Source: Cliona cf. orientalis (lineage: Eukaryota; Porifera; Demospongiae; Clionaida; Clionaidae). From it: a stretch of 64,000 bases of DNA. Each line of letters opens with the position of its first letter. Within the stretch, counting starts at the first letter, position 1. The stretch is taken from contig OZ005702.1 of NCBI GenBank assembly GCA_963930775.1, positions 6,014,001-6,078,000 of the forward strand, read 5' to 3'. Below the pieces are notes generated by a model that saw only the letters and a program-made list of their open reading frames with translations, was not told the DNA's origin and did no database searches. Below, in pieces: positions 55,209-64,000 of the stretch. The position numbers and the translations under genes were made by a program.

Positions 55209-56504
55209 ATGCTTTATATTATTATACTAGTGATAAACTTAGCTGGGGCAGTCTGCCAACATGACTGCCCTCTCTGGCATACTTATTCCAAGGAGAGAGG
55301 TTCGTGTGAGTGCTGTAGCTCAATAGATGGACATATCAGGTGTGAAGAGGACTACATATATGTTGCTCGCAGTCACTGTCTCACTTGGGACAATGCTACA
55401 TATGATGTGCAAATTAGTCGCTGCCTCTACATTTATCAGGACACAAATCTGTGCAAAAATTACAACTGGTATGCAGTACTGAGTGACACTGTAGGTCCAG
55501 AGCTGAATAATATGACATGCAAGCCGTACAACAGATACGGTGCACAGTGCCAGCACTGTATAGACGGCTATGGACCAGCAGCATTTTCAGACGGTGTTAC
55601 ATGTGCTGACTGCTCGAGACACAAGTATCTGTGGTTGTTGAATCTAGCATTTCAGTTGATGGCAGTGACCTTGATGTATCTGGTAGTCATTTTGTTCCAG
55701 ATAAATGGGACTTGTAGTCCTTTCAATATCATCATCACAAATTGTCAACTTGGCTTAAATGCTATCATGATAGGCTCAGGATTTCATAACAGACTGATTT
55801 GCATTACAAATAAGATATTTACCAAGATAGTTTTAACAATAATTGGTGTGTTGAACTTGGATTTCTTTCGTTTTGTCATTCCTCCACTTTGCATCAGTCC
55901 ATCTCTGAAACCAGTCAATACTCTCCTGTTTGATTACATCATAGCTGTGTACCCTATTCTGGTCACGGCTGCCATCTTTTTGGCTATAGAGCTCTATGAC
56001 AGAAACTGTAGGGTTATTGTTCTTTTAAGTTCTCCATTTCGACTGTTTTGGTGTAAAAATTGGAGGCCAAAAGAAACAATTTTATGCACGTGTGCAACAT
56101 TTTTGCTTTTGTCATACTCAAAATTTCACTTCGTATCAGTTAATCTTCTCTTCAATGTCAGCACATACACGTGCAGTGGTGAGGTGACATCTGATTCATC
56201 AGTACTTCTCTACGATCCATCCATTAAATTTCTGTCTTCAGAACATGTTCCATACATCATACTAGCACTGTCTGCTATCACTATCTTTGTTCTTTTACCT
56301 CCTCTGTTTCTACTGCTCCATCCAACTAAACTCTTTAGGAAATTTCTAAGCTGTTGTGGATTTCGTCGATGGGATATTCTTCACTTGGTCATGGATGTAT
56401 TCCAAGGATGGTACAAGGATGGGACTGAGGGGACTTATGATTATAGACCTCTCTCTGCTTTTTATATGATTCTGAGGATAGCATTTTGTTTAGCTTTTGT
56501 TTAG
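55209..56504 (+). pseudogene. Cys-rich multi-pass membrane protein, copy 1, C-terminally truncated
   Basis: 431 codons from ATG 55209. Signal-like MLYIIILVINLAGAVC, then an ectodomain with many cysteines (HDCPLWHTYSKERGSCECCS, YVARSHCLTWDNATYDV, CKPYNRYGAQCQHCIDGYGP, GVTCADC). About seven hydrophobic segments follow (YLWLLNLAFQLMAVTLMYLV, LLFDYIIAVYPILVTAAIFL, VPYIILALSAITIFVLLPPL and others). It ends RIAFCLAFV then a stop, where copies 2 and 3 continue with three more helices. The sequence right after is GGATATAAATGTCTTAAA, the very end of the other copies, so an internal deletion of roughly 250-270 bases removed the last helices. An upstream ATG context as in copy 2 is out of frame by two bases. 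Not functional as a full receptor. Confidence 0.75.
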
Positions 56505-58040
56505 GATATAAATGTCTTAAAGTTATAATGCGTGTGTAGTAGTTGCAAATAGTTGCATCATAAGTGTTGTAGTCACCTAGTTTTGATAAACTTTAATTAT
56601 TCTGTGCAAGTAATTTTATGTGATACCGTAAATTGCGAATATTTCGTGTCTAAAATATTTCATGCGATAAATTTTCACGTTATATAATATTCGGACAAAC
56701 AACCCTGTACCACATTATCATTAATATTGCGCATGCATTTTCATATGTTTAATTTTCGCACAAGCCAGGCTGTCCGAAAATATTTTACCAATGAAATATT
56801 CACTATTTACAGTACTGGCATTAAATTTTATGTGATACATATGGATGTATCATAAGCGGTAGCTACAATTGGAGTCACATACATGTAGCATTGATAAATC
56901 ATTGTTGTGAGTCAAAATTCGATTGTTTTTGAACAGATTTTTACACTGTATTGATCATTTATTCAATGTCAATGATATTTGAAAACTCTCCAGATAATAC
57001 AGAAGGAAATTAAGTGCTATTGTGCAAAACCCTTAGTGCATTGGCCTACATGCAACTTTGCCAGCAAATTCAGCAACACTACTACTAGCAGGCCTAATCC
57101 TAGAGTAATCGCAAGAAATTGGATAGCATGCAATTGTGTAATTATAGTATATAGCATGTATATGCTAAATCAGCAAATCTAGTACCATGCAAAAGCCTCA
57201 AGGCAAGAAAACGAGGCATAGTTGGTAGCCTACTATGGTCAGTGATGAATAGGTCATTAACAGGTATTGTGTAGTTACTGCTAGAAAAGTCCAGCGTCGT
57301 AATTGTTAGTGAAATCAAAGCATCAGTAAATTAACCCCTAAGATTCTATATCTTTAGTAATATCAGTGTCAGCAAGCACAAGGGATATGGCAGGCATTCT
57401 ATTACAAATGAATATTCAGATGTATACGTACGATAATTATGTATACAGTATATATTTACGAAGTAAGGAAGGAAAATTATGCCTTAGCCTACACGCTATG
57501 AAGCCTATATGTATATTGTACTATTACACCTACATTGGAACTTTGAAATTATATGGAGTCATCATTGGTCATTGCATAAATATAGGTAAAATCAGTTCCA
57601 TCGAGAACTGTGGTATTTCATCCCCCTAAATATCCTTTCCAACAAAACAGGTTTTCTATCCAATAATTTTGCTTAGCAACAATTAGAGCATCCATATAGT
57701 CAAACACTGGTAAACTATCAGAGCATTAAAATACGACAGTTATTTTGCTCTAAACTTATTATTATAACATTTTATTGTGGTATACATCATAACGCTAAAA
57801 ACAAACACTAGCAGCTCCAAAGTGAGCCTAAGTAGCACTAATTGGTTCACATACTCAAAAACACGATACAAAATAAGCAACTTAAAGATTGTAAACATAC
57901 ATTTCACAGAAAAGCAACACAATAATTGATTACTGTTTTTATTGTACATCGCATTATCATGGAATGGTGTACACTATATACTTATCCTGCCCATATATAA
58001 AAATGACCCAGACTCGCTCCGTAATATCCACAGTAAAAAA
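56505..58040. repeat. Inter-copy spacer with MITE
   Basis: Contains the 3' flank of copy 1, a MITE at 56624-56814, a stretch (56990-57390) duplicated at 59800-60200 and 63330-63510, and the 5' flank of copy 2 (57430-58040, matching 54540-55170). No additional gene. Confidence 0.6.
56624..56814. mobile_element. MITE in the array spacer
   Basis: Starts TACCGTAAATTGCGAATATT and ends with the diverged inverse of it (AATATTCACTATTTACAGTA). TA at both ends suggests a TA duplication. Absent from the other two spacers, so inserted after duplication or lost. Confidence 0.75.
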
Positions 58041-59658
58041 ATGACCAAGGCCTACCTCCTAGTCTGTCATGATAACTCGGTGATGCTTTATATTATTGTA
58101 CTAGTGATAAACTTAGTAGGGGTAGTCTGCCAACATGACTGCCCTCTCTGGCATACTTATTCCAAGGAGAGAGGTTCGTGTGAGTGCTGTAGCTCAATAG
58201 ATGGACATATCAGGTGTGAAGAGGACTACATATATGTTGCTCACAGTCACTGTCTCACTTGGGACAATGCTACATATGATGTCCAAATTAGTCGCTGCCT
58301 CTACATTTATCAGGACACAAATATGTGCAAAAATTACAAACTGGTATGCAGTATTGAGTGATACTGTAGGTCCAGAGCTGAATAACATGACATGCAAGCC
58401 GTACAACAGATACAGTGCACAGTGCCAGCACTGTATGGATGGCTATGGACCAGCAGCATTTTCAGACGGTGTTACATGTGCTGACTGCTCGGGACACAAG
58501 TATCTGTGGTTGTTGAATCTAGCATTTCAGTTGATGGCAGTGACCTTGATGTATCTGGTAGTCATCTTGTTCCAGATAAAGGGGACTTGTAGTCCTTTCA
58601 ATATCCTCATCACAAATTGTCAACTTGGCTTAAACGCTATCATGATAAGCTCAAAATTTTATAACAATTTGATTTGCATTACAAATAAGACATTTACTAA
58701 GATATTTCTAACAATAATTGGTGTGTTGAACTTGGATTTCTTTCGTTTTGTCATTCCTCCACTTTGCATCAGTCCGTCTCTAAAACTAGTCCATACCCTC
58801 CTGTTTGATTACATCATAGCTGTGTATCCTATTCTAGTCACGGCTGTCATCTATGTGGCTATAGAGCTCTATGACAGAAACTGTAGGGTTATTATTCTTT
58901 TAAGTTCTCCATTTCGACTGTTTTGGTGTAGAAATTGGAGGCCAAAAGAAACAATTTTAAGCACGTGTGCAACGTTTTTGCTTTTGTCATACTCAAAATT
59001 TCTCTTCGTATCAGTTAGTCTTCTCTTTAATGTCAGCACATACGCGTGCACTGGTGAGGTGACACCCGATTCATCAGTACTTCTCTACGATCCATCAATT
59101 AAATTTCTATCTTCAGAACATGTTCCATACGTCATACTAGCACTGTCTGCTATCACTATCTTTGTTCTTTTACCGCCTCTACTTCTACTGCTCTATCCAA
59201 CTAAACTCTTTAGGAAATTTCTAAGCTGTTGTGGATTTCGTCGATGGGATATTCTTCAATTGGTCATGGATGTATTCCAAGGATGGTACAAGGATGGGAC
59301 TGAGGGGACTTATGACTACAGACCTCTCTCTGCTTTTTATATGATTCAGAGAATAGCATTTTGTTTAGCATACCTTAAATATCTGATATCAAGAGAGCAT
59401 ATCCTATACGGAGCAATAGTTGGATTACTGTACGCACTGTTGGGGATGATGTTTCTTACTTTCAAGCCATATAAAGTGAATTGGATGAATCTCGGTGACG
59501 GTAATATTTTCTTGTTTCTAGCATCGTTTACACTGACGCATGGTCTTACAACCAAAGTTACCTACTACATAGGAATTGTATCTGGACTCTCTATTATATT
59601 AGTCATTGGCTTCTGCTTGGGATATAAATGTCTTAGAAAGTTCATTATTATAAAATAG
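58041..59658 (+). pseudogene. Cys-rich multi-pass membrane protein, copy 2, one-base frameshift
   Basis: Starts at ATG 58041 (MTKAYLLVCHDNSVMLYIIV). The ectodomain reads as in copy 1 up to YIYQDTNMCKNYK, where an extra A (acaaactgg against acaactgg in copy 1, near 58338) shifts the frame. The rest continues in the next frame to 59658: NWYAVLSDTVGPELNNMTCK, CSGHKYLWLLNLAFQLMAVT, and all later helices including YGAIVGLLYALLGMMFLTFK and VTYYIGIVSGLSIILVIGFC. Without the extra base the product would be 538 aa. One base in an otherwise undamaged gene means either a young pseudogene or a sequencing error. Confidence 0.75.
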
Positions 59659-60876
59659 ATACATCCAGATGACAGTTGCATCATAATGGTAGCTTTAATT
59701 GAAGTCACCTAGTTTTGATAAATCATTCTGTATGAGTCATTCTTTCTCTCCACATTTTTACATTGTATCCATTGTTTATTCCATGACAATATCAAAATAC
59801 TCCAGAAGCAAATGATTGAGTACTATCGTGCAAATTAAACCCTCATAGCATTGGCCTACATGCAATTTTGCCAGCATATTCAACAAGAGTACTACTACCA
59901 GCAGGCCTAATCCTAGAGTAATCGCAAGAATTTGGACAGCATGCAATTGCGCCATAGTATATAGCATGTGTATGCTTGATCAGCAGATATAGTACATGCA
60001 AAAGCCTCAAGGCAAACGTAGTTGGTATAGCCTACTATTATCAGTGATGAATAGATAGATAAAAGACTCTGTGTAAATACCGTTAGAAAAATCAATCCAG
60101 CATAGTAATTGTTAGTGAAATCAAAGCATCAGTAATTTAACCCCTAAGATTCTATGTCGTTAGTGTAATCAAGTGTCAGTGCATGAGCAAGGGATATGGC
60201 ATTCTATGTATGTGTGTACCGTGTTCCATTAGTCTCGTAGACTTAAACTACCCAATTTGCAATTGTGTAGTTTACTTTAAGCCATTATGAAAGCAAGTAA
60301 TTATAAAAAGAGTCACAGTCGTAGATCAAAGTCATCTGAAGTACGTATTTGCATGTTGTTGTGTTATCGTACACAGAGAACAGAGCCAGAGAGTATGAAC
60401 TCACTTCCAGCGCATCAGTGACGTATATGCATCAAACACACAAAGGTAATGACAAATCCCATTGTTCGCTGAGTCAGATTGTGGAACTGTGGTATCTCAA
60501 CCTCCTATCCTTCCTTCTTTATTATTTACCTAAAAACACTGGTACAAATACTTTCAGAGTATTTAAGTATGGCCATTTTTGCACTCAACTTATTAACTAT
60601 TGTGATACACAAACAAGTTGCAAAAATGCATATTAAAACATGAAACGAACAAACAGCCCTAAGGCGAGTACTTTGTACACAAAAATGCTTGCATATACTC
60701 AAAGAAACACAAAATAAGCAACATCAAAGGGGTAAACATGCACTTGAAAGAAAAAGCAAGACAACTACTCCAGACTGATTACAGTATTGAATCACACAGT
60801 GTAATTATACTGACCGTGAGCATAAATACAAGCCCTGGCTTGCTCTGGCTAAGATATTCACTGTTGAAAAGTGATC
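59659..60876. repeat. Inter-copy spacer
   Basis: Duplicated material of the tandem unit (59800-60200 matches 57000-57390; 60200-60640 matches 63510-63900). No further gene. Confidence 0.6.
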
Positions 60877-62475
60877 ATGGCCTACCTCCTAGTCAGCGAT
60901 GGTTACTGGGTGATGTTTTTCATACTAGTGATGAACTTCATTGCAGTAGTCTGCCAACACGACTGTCCACTCTGGCATACTTATTCCAAGGAGAAAGGAT
61001 CATGCCAGTGCTGCAGCCAAATAGATGGAAACATAGAGTGCAAAAAGGAATATGTATACGTTCTTCGCAGTCACTGTCTCACTTGGAACAATGTTACACA
61101 TGACGTTCAAATCAGTCACTGCCTCTACATTCATCAGGACACCAACCTCTGCAAAAATGATAACCGGTACGGTATATTGAGTGACACTGTAGGTCCAGAG
61201 CTGAATAATGTGACATGTAAGCCATACAATAGACACGGTGCACAGTGCCAGCACTGTATAGACGGCCATGGACCAGCAGCATTTTCAGACGGTGTTACAT
61301 GTGCTGACTGCTCGGGACACAAGTATCTGTGGTTGTTGAATCTAGCATTTCAGTTGATGGCAGTGACCTTGATGTATCTGGTAGTCATCTTGTTCCAGAT
61401 GAATGGGACTTGTAGTCCTTTCAATATCATCATCACAAATTGTCAACTTGGCTTAAACGCTATCATGATAGGCTCAGGATTTCATGACAGACTGATTTGT
61501 ATTACAAATAAGACATTTACTAAGATAGCTTTAACATTAATTGGTGTGTTGAACTTGGATTTCTTTCGTTTTGTCATTCCTCCACTTTGCATCAGTCCGT
61601 CCCTGAAACCAGTCCATACCCTCCTGTTTGATTACATCATAGCTGTGTATCCTATTCTAGTCACGGCTGCCATCTATGTGGCTATAGAGCTCTATGACAG
61701 AAACTGTAGGATTGTTGTTTTTATAAGCTCTCCATTTCAATTGTTCTGGTGTAAAAATTGGAAGCCAAAAGAAACCATTTTATGCACATGTGCAACGTTT
61801 TTGCTTTTGTCATATTCAAAATTTCTCTTTGTATCAGTTAGTCTCCTCTTCAATGTCAGCACATATGCGTGCAGTGGTGAGGTGATACCCGATTCATCAA
61901 AACTTCTTTACGATCCATCAATTAAATTTCTGTCTTCAGAACATGTTCCATACGTCATACTAGCATTGTCTACCATCATTATATTCGTTCTTCCCCCTCC
62001 TCTGCTTCTACTGCTCTATCCAACTAAACTCTTCAGGAAATTTCTAAACTGTTGTGGATTTCGTCGATGGGATATTCTTCACCTGGTCATGGATGTATTC
62101 CAAGGATGGTACAAGGATGGGACTGAGGGGACTTATGATTACAGACCTCTTTCTGCTATTTATATGATTCTGAGGATAGCACTATGTTTAGCATACTTTA
62201 AATTGTTAGTATCAAGACAGTATAAGGTATTCGAACAGATGGTTGGACTACTGTATGCATTGTTGGGGATGATATTTCTTGCTTTCAAGCCGTACAAAGT
62301 GAACTGGATGAACATTAGTGATGGCAACATTTTACTGTTTCTAGCATTTTTTTCAATGATCTACATTCTTTCAAGCAAAGTTATCTACTACATGGGAATT
62401 TCATCCGGACTGTTGATTGCATTATTTATTTGCTTTTATTTGGGATATAAATGTCTTAAAAAGTTAATGTTATAA
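60877..62475 (+). CDS. Cys-rich multi-pass membrane protein, copy 3, intact
   Basis: 532 codons from ATG 60877 (MAYLLVSDGYWVMFFILVMN). A signal-like hydrophobic start precedes a cysteine-rich extracellular part of about 120 residues: HDCPLWHTYSKEKGSCQCCS, CLTWNNVTHDVQISHC, CKPYNRHGAQCQHCIDGHGP, GVTCADCSGH. Then roughly eight to ten membrane segments, including YLWLLNLAFQLMAVTLMYLV, VHTLLFDYIIAVYPILVTAA, CTCATFLLLSYSKFLFVSVS, VPYVILALSTIIIFVLPPPL, MVGLLYALLGMIFLAFKPYK and a final helix ending LGYKCLKKL. The CxxC spacing is EGF/laminin-like but no named domain is certain. The layout suggests a surface receptor or channel. Single exon. The membrane part is almost identical to copies 1-2 while the ectodomain differs more. 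Confidence 0.8.
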   Translation: MAYLLVSDGYWVMFFILVMNFIAVVCQHDCPLWHTYSKEKGSCQCCSQIDGNIECKKEYVYVLRSHCLTWNNVTHDVQISHCLYIHQDTNLCKNDNRYGILSDTVGPELNNVTCKPYNRHGAQCQHCIDGHGPAAFSDGVTCADCSGHKYLWLLNLAFQLMAVTLMYLVVILFQMNGTCSPFNIIITNCQLGLNAIMIGSGFHDRLICITNKTFTKIALTLIGVLNLDFFRFVIPPLCISPSLKPVHTLLFDYIIAVYPILVTAAIYVAIELYDRNCRIVVFISSPFQLFWCKNWKPKETILCTCATFLLLSYSKFLFVSVSLLFNVSTYACSGEVIPDSSKLLYDPSIKFLSSEHVPYVILALSTIIIFVLPPPLLLLLYPTKLFRKFLNCCGFRRWDILHLVMDVFQGWYKDGTEGTYDYRPLSAIYMILRIALCLAYFKLLVSRQYKVFEQMVGLLYALLGMIFLAFKPYKVNWMNISDGNILLFLAFFSMIYILSSKVIYYMGISSGLLIALFICFYLGYKCLKKLML

Positions 62476-64000
62476 TGCAATTTGTGCAGAAGATAGTTTT
62501 ATCATAGTTTTGTAGTAGTTTCGTTTTGTAGTAACATAGTTTTTATAACTGTCCTCGCTCATACTCCCTGCTTGGGCACACCCTGTGTTGTCATGATGGC
62601 ATTGGAGACTGGTTGTGAAAGTTTCAAGAACCTTCAATAAACTTTAGGAAGCTTCAAGAAACATGAAGAAAGCCTTTGATACCTAGAAATCTTTGTACTA
62701 CCTAGAAAAGTTGTGTATCTTCATCCATTTGTATGTAAACGTATAGCGCAGATTCAGGAATGTTATGATGAAATATCAATTTTGCACTATTTTTTAACAG
62801 CATGTAACTTCGGAACCGCTCGATGGAAAAACTTCGTTCCAGTCTCATATTGTATAGCAACACGATAGCTATTGAATGGTGCTTGAATCATGGGAATCCA
62901 TCCAGGGGAACCAAAACGTACCACTTTTTACGCGAGGCACTTTTTGTGAGCGCTTGCGAGTAGCATGCACAGAAGCGGTCGCCGCGGAGCTCATGAATGT
63001 CTCCGGGTTATAGGACTTGAACGAACAGAAAGTAGAAGAGTTGCTCTTTCTTTTGGTCTTTGTTTGGAGTCCTAGAAGTGAAGGATGACCTAGATAGGAC
63101 AGGTATGAAAAAATATATTAAAAAAACAGCAAAAATTGCATGCACTGGAATGTGCCACCGGATGCACTTCCTGGATCTGCAACGCTTGTACTTGTTTTGG
63201 ACCGCTGGCTTAACGACTGTATAGCTTTTATGCAGGATCATGTCATTAGAGCCTCACCCCTTTTCGCGTTCTATAGCACGGCAGAGTGCCGCTCAACCGC
63301 GCTTTAGCGAGAACACTGAAGAAATCGAAGTGTAGTTGGTAGCCTACTATGATCAGTGATGAATAGGTCATTAACAGGTTTTATGTAGTTACTGTTGGAA
63401 AAATCAAGCATCGTAATTGTTAGTAAAATCAAAGCATCAGTAAATTAACCCCTAAGATTCTACATCTTTAGTGAAATCAGTGTCGGCAAGCACAAGGGAT
63501 ATGGCAGGCATTCTACATATGTGTACACCTTGATTATTAGTCTCGTAGACTTCAACTACCCAATTTACAATTGTGTAGTTTACTTTATGCCATCATGAAA
63601 GCAAGTATAAGTAGCCACAGCCTTAGATCAAAGTCATCTGAAGTACATATTTATATGCATAATATTATTGTACATGTCGTACACAGGGAGCCAAAGATTT
63701 GGCGAGTATGAACTCATTTCCAGCACATCAGTGACATACATGCATCAAACACACAAAATCAATGACAAATCTCATTGTTCGAGTCAGAGTGTGAGAGTGT
63801 GGAACTATGGTCTCTCAACCTCCTGTCCTTCCTAAAACAACAGTTTTTTTTATCCAAAAAGTTACCCGGCAGTGATTATAGAACATCTAAAAAAACACTG
63901 GTCAACTTTCAGATTATTGTTAAGTACCGTGTTTATGCTAATAGAACCTAAGTTTAAAGAATAATTACGATTTTAAATTTTGAGTGATCTTCTGGTAAAG
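62476..64000. repeat. 3' flank of copy 3 and start of another tandem unit
   Basis: 62570-63325 is unlike the other spacers (no gene; a GC-richer patch at 62930-63000). From about 63330 the sequence matches 57225-57390 and 60040-60540 in order, so another unit begins and runs out of the window. Confidence 0.55.

Noticed and set aside
54483..64000. NBAS 5' exons within or beyond the membrane-protein array
   Set aside because: I searched the minus strand by eye for the expected N-terminal motifs and found none, so no exon is called.

Overview
The window looks like nuclear DNA of an early-branching animal, most likely a demosponge of the Amphimedon type (inference). It is AT-rich. It carries animal genes (cyclin B, NBAS, DNAJC9, TRAF/MATH and TRIM-NHL pieces) with many short GT-AG introns. 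Its mobile-element families also resemble ones I associate with sponges. No database search was possible; all family names come from motif recognition.

Region 1, about 1-39,600: a mosaic of short, broken, mutually duplicated segments, with little intact coding sequence. Recurring pieces are a BTB/Skp1-like plus RING-like cysteine protein, an OTU protease, a MATH (TRAF-C) domain, a DNAJC9 3' end, RPA-like OB-fold/zinc-finger proteins and several transposase types. A 5'-truncated LINE with an open reverse transcriptase frame lies at 20,102-21,569, a small spliced gene of unknown function at 18,570-19,314, and a frameshifted NHL beta-propeller gene at 37,806-38,625. Several duplicated blocks share the same stop codons, so they spread after the coding function was already lost.

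Region 2, about 41,255-54,482: twelve phase-consistent minus-strand exons of NBAS (a Golgi-ER tethering/NRZ complex subunit that also takes part in nonsense-mediated decay). They cover only an N-terminal/middle part of the protein. A complete eight-exon cyclin B gene lies in opposite orientation inside one NBAS intron. A second large intron holds an RPA-like gene, a dead transposon split by a small inverted-repeat element, and a Helitron-type fragment. Purine/pyrimidine microsatellites and hAT-like MITEs with target-site duplications also sit in these introns.

Region 3, about 54,540-64,000: a plus-strand tandem array of about 2.9-3.3 kb units. Each unit encodes a cysteine-rich ectodomain followed by roughly eight to ten membrane helices. 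Copy 1 has lost its C-terminal helices by an internal deletion, copy 2 has a one-base frameshift, and copy 3 is intact (532 aa). Flanking sequence for a further unit starts near 63,330 and runs off the window.

Functionally, cyclin B drives mitotic CDK1, NBAS acts in membrane traffic, and the array probably encodes lineage-expanded surface receptors or channels. The left part contains an unusual concentration of ubiquitin-system domain fragments (BTB/RING-like, OTU, USP, MATH, NHL), which are carried within repeats.
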